A stretch of 64,000 nucleotides of DNA, taken from contig JAAXHW010000063.1 of NCBI GenBank assembly GCA_012270675.1, forward strand, positions 1 through 64,000, written 5' to 3'. Source of the DNA: Candidatus Latescibacterota bacterium. Lineage in GTDB: Bacteria; Latescibacterota; UBA2968; GCA-2709665. Below, piece by piece: positions 56,991 to 64,000 of the stretch (within the stretch, counting starts at the first letter, position 1; each line of letters opens with the position of its first letter). The translations under genes were made by a program, and so were the position numbers. Under the pieces are notes generated by a model. It saw nothing but the letters and a program-made list of their open reading frames with translations. It did not search any database and was not told the DNA's origin.

Positions 56991-58589
56991 ATGAATTCCA
57001 TTTCCCATTTCTTAGACGGCAAGGTTCTGCTTGTCACGGGATCGACCGGATTTGTGGCGAAGGGACTGGTGGAGAAGCTTCTGCGGTGTGTCCCTGATAT
57101 ACAACGGATTTATCTGCTGGTCCGGCCCAGACGTCAGTCGAGCGGGGCACCTGTTTCGGCGGAGCAGCGGTTGGCACGGGAGGTGTTCCACAGCCGTGCT
57201 TTTGAGAAGCTGCGGAATGAGCAGGGACCGGCGTTCGACAGCGTCATCCGGCAGAAGGTTGTGGCTGTGTCCTATGATCTGGCAGCGGATCGGCTGGGCA
57301 TCGATCCGGAGGTCTATGCGCGGCTTACCCAGGAGGTAGACATTGTAATCAGCGTTGCGGGCACTGTGGTTTTCGACGAGCGCCTCGACCTCGCCCTGGA
57401 AGTGAATACCCTCGGCCCCCAACGGCTGCTTGAGTTTGCAAAGGCCTGTCCAGATGCCATTTTCCTGCATGTGTCAACCGCGTACGTCAACGGGCAGCTG
57501 ACAGGGCGGATTCCCGAAGTGGCGCTCCGGCCGGATTGTACTGTTGCAGAACTGATGGGCAATGGTCGGACATGCGGGTACGATCTGGATGCTGAGATTG
57601 CGTCAATCCGGCAGCTCACCCGGCAGGTGGAGGAGGCGTCACAGCGCTCGGAACTCCAGGACCGGTTCCACCGAATGCTGGAGAAGCAGGACAGGGGCAA
57701 ACGGGTTACGGCGTACAGGCGGACGCACCAGCTTGAGGCCCTGCGTATCCGGTGGATTGGGAAGCGGCTGGTGGAGGAGGGTATGGCCAGGGCGCGGCAG
57801 CTGGGCTGGCACGACTGTTACACTCTGACGAAGGCTATGGGCGAACAGGTGATCGTCAAGACCCGGGGGGATTTGCCCACGGCCATTGTCCGGCCTTCGA
57901 TTATCGAAAGCAGCCTGCTGGATCCCGAACCGGGGTGGCTGGAGGATTTGAAGGTGGCCGATCCGCTGATCGCCTACTATGGCAAGGGGCGGCTGCCCGA
58001 TTTTCCCGCGGATCCCGATGTTGTGATCGATGTGATTCCGGTGGACTTTGTGGTCAATGCGATTATTGCGGCCCTTCCGAGGGTGCGGGAGGAAAAGGAG
58101 GTCAAAGTTTACCAGGTGGCCACCGGGTCTGAAAACCCGATGCGACTGGGGGAGATGTTTGAGCTGGTTTACGACTATTTTAAGCGTAACCCCATGCAGG
58201 ATAAAGCGGGACGGCCCATTGAAGTGCACCGATGGAATTTCCCCAGCCCGAAGGCGTTTCAACGGAACTGCCGCTTGAAATACAAGCTTCCCCTACATAC
58301 GCTGGGCTGGTTGATGGACCACATCCCGCTGTCTTCTCGATGGAGGCGAAAGGTCTCAATGCTGGAAGCGACATTTGACCGGATATTCGCTCTGAGCGAG
58401 ATTTACAGTTGTTATACCAATCTGAATTGCGAGTTCCAGACGGAGAATACCCGTCGGCTTTATGAAGAACTCACTTCTGAAGACCAGGAGACCTTTAACT
58501 TCGACGTGAGCCGAATCGAATGGCAGGACTACATCCAGAACATCCACATCCCGGGGTTACAGCGCCACGTGTTGAAAACCCACACTTGA
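56991..58589 (+). CDS. Fatty acyl-CoA/ACP reductase (FAR-type, extended SDR)
   Basis: HFLDGKVLLVTGSTGFVAKGLVEKLLRCVPDIQRIYLLVRP, FLHVSTAYVNG, CYTLTKAMGEQVI (YxxxK), AIVRPSIIESS, DVIPVDFVVNAIIAA; resembles eukaryotic FAR1/2 and bacterial FARs. Confidence 0.88.
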   Translation: MNSISHFLDGKVLLVTGSTGFVAKGLVEKLLRCVPDIQRIYLLVRPRRQSSGAPVSAEQRLAREVFHSRAFEKLRNEQGPAFDSVIRQKVVAVSYDLAADRLGIDPEVYARLTQEVDIVISVAGTVVFDERLDLALEVNTLGPQRLLEFAKACPDAIFLHVSTAYVNGQLTGRIPEVALRPDCTVAELMGNGRTCGYDLDAEIASIRQLTRQVEEASQRSELQDRFHRMLEKQDRGKRVTAYRRTHQLEALRIRWIGKRLVEEGMARARQLGWHDCYTLTKAMGEQVIVKTRGDLPTAIVRPSIIESSLLDPEPGWLEDLKVADPLIAYYGKGRLPDFPADPDVVIDVIPVDFVVNAIIAALPRVREEKEVKVYQVATGSENPMRLGEMFELVYDYFKRNPMQDKAGRPIEVHRWNFPSPKAFQRNCRLKYKLPLHTLGWLMDHIPLSSRWRRKVSMLEATFDRIFALSEIYSCYTNLNCEFQTENTRRLYEELTSEDQETFNFDVSRIEWQDYIQNIHIPGLQRHVLKTHT

Positions 58590-58638
58590 AACCGAAGCGT
58601 GGAAGATGTGGATTTTTTTGTTTTTCAGGAGCGTTTTG

Positions 58639-60627
58639 ATGGACCGTCGCTATTCTGGCTCCACACCGCTGCTTGAACAGTATATCAACGAACTGATCGA
58701 CGATTCGGATCAGATGTTGGCCACCTACGACCGGATGGCGCAGGAGATTGTTGAGTTAGGACGCCTGGAGGGATATTTTGAGGGCTGGGACACCGGGGCG
58801 TTGAGGTGGCCGCAAAGCCGGACCGAGGCCGGACCGATCGACCTGGAGGGTCTGCAGGCACGGGTGAGGTTGGTGGATGCCTTTTACCAGGGGGTTCCCA
58901 GGCTGCGGGACGGGCGGTTGACCGAGGCATACGAGCAGTTCAGCCGTCTGGCAACCGCCTACCAGAAAGGCAACCGGATCTACCTGCAGGTCAAGGCGCA
59001 GTTCACCGCGCGGGGTGTCGGGACAGAGCAAGATTTTCTGCAGCTTTATCAGACCCTCTACGTCGAGGCGCTGGCGAAGGGGGACCTCTTTGCCCCGGAT
59101 GTGGGGGAGGCGGCCCTGGCACAGGCGAGGGTCTCCCGGGTACCTCTTTCGCACGCACAGGCCGTGGCCGAGGCCCTCTCGACGGTTGCTTTGGGCGACG
59201 ATCGCAGGTGGGAGGATCTCTATTCCTGTACGGTAGACGGGGTCACGACCGAGGCCTCCCTGCGCGATCTGCTTCGAGATGTGGCCCAGCGGACGTTAGA
59301 CCACATTGCGGCCGGGGAACTTTTGGCGACCCGTTACAATACGTACAACAACCTGGGCTGGTTCGGCAGTTCGGTCTGGAAGGTCGTTGTGGGTGCCGAG
59401 TTGTTGTTGTATCGGCTCGCCGCCCGGCTCAATGGAGATGCGGGGGAACAGGAGGCCGTCCGGTCGGATATCTGGCTTGCGCAGGGCATGCTGATCGCGT
59501 TTTTCCAGGCCCACCGCGAAGACCCTGTTCGGTTGAAGCCAGAGAGGTACTGGTACGGACAGGATTACAGCTATTTGACCCGGGATATGATCGACCTGGG
59601 GGTTCGGCTGGTGGGCCGCGTCAACCGGCTGGTTCGGGATGCGAACCGCCCGGGTGGGGAGGATGAATTGAAGGCGCTTGTGCTGCCCCCCCTCCTGGCC
59701 GGGGAGGCCCGCGGGCGGTTTTTGGAATATCCCCAGGTTGGGAGACGGGCAGAACGCTCTCCCTGGCAGCGGGCGTTCAGGCTCGGACGCTGGGCGCTGG
59801 CTTCCTGGAAGACAGGCCGGCGCAGGGTGCGGTTGGCCAGATCGACGCTGGAAGAGGACCGTCGGTTGGAGCGGGCGTGGCAGGAGTGGGTGAGGTGGGC
59901 CGGGGCCACGCTTCGAATTTTTGACATTCAGGTCAAAATCCGTATCGATCCCCAGTTTCTCCCGGTTGCCAGAGCGCTGGGTCTGGACAGTGGAAAGCGG
60001 AAGGTCCTTTTTTTGCCGGCCCACCAGAGTCTGCTGGACCATCCGATTATGTATCACGTGCTGGGCTCCTCCGAACTGATGGCTGCGATGGGCTGGGAAA
60101 AGCCGAGGCCCTGCGTGCTTCTGGGTCGCACCGGGCTGTCCAGGGCGGGCGTGAGGATCGGCTCCTGGAACCTGACGATGTTTGGCGTCTCTTCGGAGAC
60201 CTTCGACTGGATGCTGGAAGAGCTGGATGGTTATGTGACGCGCGAACGCGTCGGTGGGACAGGCTCTACGGCCATGAGGGTTGTGGCGGCGCTGGGAAAA
60301 CGTCCGGGCATCATCTATCCTATGGGGACAACGCCCGCTTTCGACATCCAGCTCTTTCCACTCCAGCATGGGATGTTCGCTCAGCTGCCCCACGATGTGG
60401 TCATTGTACCCATCGTTTTCCGAGGCGCCCACTCCCTCTGGCCCAAGTGTCCCAGGGGCAACCTGAACATCAGTCCGGGCGTGGTCGAGGCCGTGGTTGC
60501 TCCTCCGATGCTGGGTGAGACCACGCTACTGCCCAAGCGGCGGCGGCTGCGGATTCAGCTGGAGGCCGCAAATCTTTTTCAGGCGGTCCACATTTCTACG
60601 CTGTTGAATCCCGAGCCTTCGGGGTAA
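58639..60627 (+). CDS. Large divergent glycerolipid acyltransferase (PlsB/GNPAT/PlsC-like)
   Basis: VLFLPAHQSLLDHPIMYHVL (HX4D), IIYPMGTTPAF in the position of FPEGT, VVIVPIVFRGAH; ~660 aa; RBS before ATG 58639. Confidence 0.7.
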   Translation: MDRRYSGSTPLLEQYINELIDDSDQMLATYDRMAQEIVELGRLEGYFEGWDTGALRWPQSRTEAGPIDLEGLQARVRLVDAFYQGVPRLRDGRLTEAYEQFSRLATAYQKGNRIYLQVKAQFTARGVGTEQDFLQLYQTLYVEALAKGDLFAPDVGEAALAQARVSRVPLSHAQAVAEALSTVALGDDRRWEDLYSCTVDGVTTEASLRDLLRDVAQRTLDHIAAGELLATRYNTYNNLGWFGSSVWKVVVGAELLLYRLAARLNGDAGEQEAVRSDIWLAQGMLIAFFQAHREDPVRLKPERYWYGQDYSYLTRDMIDLGVRLVGRVNRLVRDANRPGGEDELKALVLPPLLAGEARGRFLEYPQVGRRAERSPWQRAFRLGRWALASWKTGRRRVRLARSTLEEDRRLERAWQEWVRWAGATLRIFDIQVKIRIDPQFLPVARALGLDSGKRKVLFLPAHQSLLDHPIMYHVLGSSELMAAMGWEKPRPCVLLGRTGLSRAGVRIGSWNLTMFGVSSETFDWMLEELDGYVTRERVGGTGSTAMRVVAALGKRPGIIYPMGTTPAFDIQLFPLQHGMFAQLPHDVVIVPIVFRGAHSLWPKCPRGNLNISPGVVEAVVAPPMLGETTLLPKRRRLRIQLEAANLFQAVHISTLLNPEPSG

Positions 60628-60650
60628 AACAGGGATCGGGGAATGGATCT

Positions 60651-62501
60651 ATGGTAGAAGCAGTGACATTGGCGATTGTCGTGGGAGCAGTTTTTGCAAT
60701 CTACCTGGTGAAGCGGCGGCGTTCCTATCGGGATCTGGACGCTTTTTACGACCTTTCCGAAGGAGAGCGATTTGCCCACAGATGGGGGTATACGGATACC
60801 CGGTTTGAGTTTGAGGACCCCAGGACCGTTAAGGTCACCGGGAGCAGATATCCGATATCGGGTTACCGGATGCCGTATCTGGTTTCCTTCCTGGAAGATA
60901 CGCTTGATATCTCTATCCATCCGGACGATATGAATGTGGAGGTGGAAGACCAGGAGGTACCCGAACCGAATATCAACGGTGGGTTTCTGGCTTCTGTTCA
61001 GGCCAGATTCAAAGCGGACCAGTACTCACGCGATGCAAAGGAGCGCCTGATTCACAGCCACGGACAGCTGAGTGTAGACGAAATTTATCGGGTGCTGTAT
61101 TCGTCATCGCTGAAACGGACAGTCGATCTGGTCTTTTATCCTGAGGGAGAAGATGAGGTCAGGGCGGTTATCGAACTGGCGAACGAGCACAATGTGTGTC
61201 TGGTGCCCTATGGAGGCGGGACGAACGTAAGCGGCGCGCTGGCCTGTCCGGTTGAAGAACAGCGGATGATTGTGTCGGTGGATTTAAGGCGCATGAACCG
61301 AATTCTGTGGATTGATCAGGAGAATTATCTGGCCTGCGCCGAAGCGGGCATCCTGGGCAAGCAGCTGGAGGTGGAGCTTGAGAGAAAGGGGTACACGTCG
61401 GGGCACGATCCGGACAGTGTTGAGCTTTCGACCCTGGGGGGATGGATTGCGACCAATGCCAGCGGGATGAAAAAGAACAGATACGGCAATATCGAAGAGA
61501 TCGTGCTTGAGGCCACGCTGGTTACGCCTACGGGGGAGATTGAAACAAAGCATGTAACGCCGAGGAATTCAACCGGCATCCAGCCCAGGTCTTTTCTGTT
61601 CGGCAGCGAGGGCAATTTTGGCATTATTACCAAGGCGGTGATCAAGGTCCATCACCTGCCTGAGGCGCGCAAATACGGGTCGCTTGTGTTTCCCTCTTTT
61701 GAGAAGGGCGTCGGCTTCTTAAAGGCATTGCGTCAGACGGGCGGGTTGCCCGCAAGTATCCGTCTGGGGAGCAATAAGGAGCTTCGATTCGCACAGGCTT
61801 TAAAACATGAACCGACATTTTTGAAGGGGATTAAAGAGAAGGTGCAGGCATTCTTTATGCAGAAAATCCTGGGGTTCGATCCGATGCAGATGGTCGTCTG
61901 CACCATTGTGATGGAGGGGTCAAAAGGGGAGGTGCGCCAGCAGGATAAGACGATCTTCAGTCTGGCTAAAAAGCACGGCGGCATGAGCGCCGGCGCGAGC
62001 ATCGGCAAACGGGGGTATGCGCTGACGTTCGGGATTGCTTATATCCGGGATTTCGTCAACGAGCTTCAGATCCTGGGGGAGACGTTTGAGACGTCGGTGC
62101 CGTGGGATAAGATCCACCAGGTGTGCCAGGCCGTGCAGAAGGAACTGGACGAACAGGCGGTGAGGCATCACATACCGGGCAAGCCCTATCTCCAGTACCG
62201 TGTTCCGCAGACGTACCACACAGGGGTTTGTATTTATTTTACGATGGGTTTTTGTGCAAAAGGGCTGGAAAGGCCGGATGAGGTTTTTCACGTTATCGAG
62301 CGGCGCCTGCGGCAGGTTATTCTCGACAACGGCGGCTCTTTGTCCCACCACCACGGCGTGGGCAAGATCCGGCAGGGTTTCCTGCCCCAGGTTCAGACTG
62401 AAAACACCATCCATGTTTTGCGTCAGACCAAAAAGGCGATGGATCCCAACAATATCTTTGGCATCAGAAACGGCGTTTTTCATGCGTTCCCGGAAGATTG
62501 A
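60651..62501 (+). CDS. Alkyldihydroxyacetonephosphate synthase (AGPS)-family FAD enzyme with N-terminal TM
   Basis: PYGGGTNVSGA, MNRILWIDQEN, GHDPDSVELSTLGGWIATNASGMKKNRYGNIEEIV, TPRNSTGIQPRSFLFGSEGNFGIITKA, PASIRLGSNKELRFAQALK, RGYALTFGIAYIRDF, GETFETSVPWDKI, NGGSLSHHHGVGKIR, MDPNNIFGIRN. Confidence 0.93.
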   Translation: MVEAVTLAIVVGAVFAIYLVKRRRSYRDLDAFYDLSEGERFAHRWGYTDTRFEFEDPRTVKVTGSRYPISGYRMPYLVSFLEDTLDISIHPDDMNVEVEDQEVPEPNINGGFLASVQARFKADQYSRDAKERLIHSHGQLSVDEIYRVLYSSSLKRTVDLVFYPEGEDEVRAVIELANEHNVCLVPYGGGTNVSGALACPVEEQRMIVSVDLRRMNRILWIDQENYLACAEAGILGKQLEVELERKGYTSGHDPDSVELSTLGGWIATNASGMKKNRYGNIEEIVLEATLVTPTGEIETKHVTPRNSTGIQPRSFLFGSEGNFGIITKAVIKVHHLPEARKYGSLVFPSFEKGVGFLKALRQTGGLPASIRLGSNKELRFAQALKHEPTFLKGIKEKVQAFFMQKILGFDPMQMVVCTIVMEGSKGEVRQQDKTIFSLAKKHGGMSAGASIGKRGYALTFGIAYIRDFVNELQILGETFETSVPWDKIHQVCQAVQKELDEQAVRHHIPGKPYLQYRVPQTYHTGVCIYFTMGFCAKGLERPDEVFHVIERRLRQVILDNGGSLSHHHGVGKIRQGFLPQVQTENTIHVLRQTKKAMDPNNIFGIRNGVFHAFPED

Positions 62502-62523
62502 TGCATGCTAAGCAGGCCATAAA

Positions 62524-63330
62524 ATGCCTCAAGAAAAGACAGTGATCATCACAGGGGCTTCTTCGGGGCTTGGTGCATCGCTGGCCCTGGAATTCGCCAA
62601 GGCCGGAGCGAATCTCGGGCTGTTTGCACTGGACGAGGAAGGGCTGGTGGAAACCGCGGCCAAGTGTCGGGAGCGCGGGGCCCGCGTGCTTACGGTTGCC
62701 GGAGACGTGGGAAGGCCGGAAGACTGTGAACAACTGGTTGAAGATACGGTTTCCCAGTTTGGGGGGGTGGACTACCTGATTGCCTGTGCCGGTGTGAGTA
62801 TGTGGGCGAAATTCGAAGAGATTGAGGACGTGTCCATATTCCGCAAGCTTATGGAGACAAATTATCTTGGTATTGTCAACTGCGTCTATTATGCCCTTCC
62901 GCATTTGAAGGTGCGCAGCGGGATGATTGTGGCCATCTCCTCGATCCAGGGCAAGATAGGCGTTCCGTTCCATACGGGTTATGTCGCCTCCAAGCACGCT
63001 GTGCAGGGTTTTTTCGAGTCTCTGCGAGCCGAGCTCAGCGGGAGCGGCGTGGATGTTCTGACCGTATTGCCCCACTGGTTGAGGGGGACCAATTTGCGGA
63101 AGAGCGCGTTTGGGAAAGATGGGAGCGCCATGGGCGCGTCGAAAAAAAAACACAGCAAGGAGTCCATCTCCCTTGAGGCATGCTGTCAGGCCATCCTCAA
63201 AGCAATGGAAAAGAGGAAAAGGGAGCTGGTCATTCCTTCAAAGCTCAAGCTCCTTCCGTGGTTAAATCTGATCAATCCCGGGATCGTGGCGTTTTTCGTC
63301 AAGGGGGCGATGGAACAGCAGGACAGGTAA
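62524..63330 (+). CDS. Short-chain dehydrogenase, DHRS7B (acyl/alkyl-DHAP reductase)-like
   Basis: VIITGASSGLGASLALEFAKAGA, METNYLGIVN, VAISSIQGKIGVPFHTGYVASKHAVQGFFESLRAEL, LRKSAFGKDGSAMG, hydrophobic C-terminal tail. Confidence 0.85.
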   Translation: MPQEKTVIITGASSGLGASLALEFAKAGANLGLFALDEEGLVETAAKCRERGARVLTVAGDVGRPEDCEQLVEDTVSQFGGVDYLIACAGVSMWAKFEEIEDVSIFRKLMETNYLGIVNCVYYALPHLKVRSGMIVAISSIQGKIGVPFHTGYVASKHAVQGFFESLRAELSGSGVDVLTVLPHWLRGTNLRKSAFGKDGSAMGASKKKHSKESISLEACCQAILKAMEKRKRELVIPSKLKLLPWLNLINPGIVAFFVKGAMEQQDR

Positions 63331-63341
63331 TTGTTCGCGGT

Positions 63342-63998
63342 TCAGGCGAGCAGGCGTTCCATGTCGAGGAGCTGTTCGACGCGTTCGGGCATCCGGCCCA
63401 GACGGCCTGCGTTGACGTCCAGTTCCGGATCGAAAGGGAGGGTGCCAAGAGAAGGGATGCCGGTGAGGCGGGTGACGACGTCGGGGCTGGTCAATGCGGC
63501 GGTGTCGAGGGGGCCTGGCTGTGGGGAGTTGTAGACGACGCCCCGGACCTTCAGGTTGCGGGCAGCGGCGGCTTCGAGGGTGAGCAGGGTGTGGTTGATT
63601 GTGCCCAGCGCGGCCCGGGCGACAACGAGGAGGGGGAGGCCGAGCCGGCCGGCGAGGTCGGCCACGGAAAGGTCGTCCCGGATGGGGACGAGGAGGCCGC
63701 CGATGCCTTCGACGACCATCCAGGCGTGGGCCGCCGAGAGTCTGGCAAAGGCGTCGAGGATGGGGTCAAGGTCGATGGTGCGTGCTTCGATTTGGGCGGC
63801 CACGTTGGGTGAGAGGGGAGCGGTGAGGCAAACGGGGTTGACCTCGTGGATCGGATCGGAGACCCCGGCGGCCTTCTGGAGGAGGAGGGCGTCGGCGGAG
63901 ACCGGGCCGCCCGATGCGACGGGTTTCATGACGCCCGGGTCGAGTCCCCGGGCACGGAGGCCTGCGGCGAGGCCTGCGGCTACGGCGGTTTTGCCGAC
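63342..63998 (-). CDS. bioD: Dethiobiotin synthetase, 5' truncated by window edge
   Basis: VGKTAVAAGLAAGLRARGLDPGVMKPVASGG ... MVVEGIGGLLVPI; frame runs off the right edge. Confidence 0.9.
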   Translation of the reverse strand, partial: VGKTAVAAGLAAGLRARGLDPGVMKPVASGGPVSADALLLQKAAGVSDPIHEVNPVCLTAPLSPNVAAQIEARTIDLDPILDAFARLSAAHAWMVVEGIGGLLVPIRDDLSVADLAGRLGLPLLVVARAALGTINHTLLTLEAAAARNLKVRGVVYNSPQPGPLDTAALTSPDVVTRLTGIPSLGTLPFDPELDVNAGRLGRMPERVEQLLDMERLLA

Positions 63999-64000
63999 GC

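Overview
High-GC bacterial chromosomal window, almost fully coding. I saw no rRNA, tRNA, CRISPR array, phage or transposase. From left to right: dnaE (5' truncated); a cell-wall elongation block (SPOR protein, LysM lytic transglycosylase, mreD, mrdA, rodA); mtnA-rsfS-LytR_C; carA-pyrC; a periplasmic transglutaminase and an alpha/alpha-toroid lyase-like protein; a LarA-like protein, Fe-ADH, HAD and AIR-synthase genes; glnB-glnE; a UbiA/DUF362/kinase-like operon behind a giant protease/beta-propeller/beta-barrel protein; oppDF; a tightly coupled five-gene membrane operon of unknown function; a second, architecturally unusual opp-type transporter; glmL-like, lplA; an rnc-fabF-acpP-fabG-fabH-rpmF-DUF177-ndk lipid/ribosome cluster; and, divergent from it, a four-gene operon encoding a fatty acyl reductase, a divergent glycerolipid acyltransferase, an alkyl-DHAP synthase (AGPS) homologue and a DHRS7B-like SDR. 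The last operon is the main discovery candidate: it looks like a bacterial counterpart of the complete eukaryotic (peroxisomal) ether-lipid pathway FAR-GNPAT-AGPS-acyl/alkyl-DHAP reductase, behind a strong promoter with an abutting palindrome. Other candidates are the five-gene membrane system, heptad-periodic intergenic repeats at three loci, an rnc gene lacking a canonical start codon, and altered active-site motifs in DnaE and CarA. All family calls come from motif recognition by eye; no database search was run.
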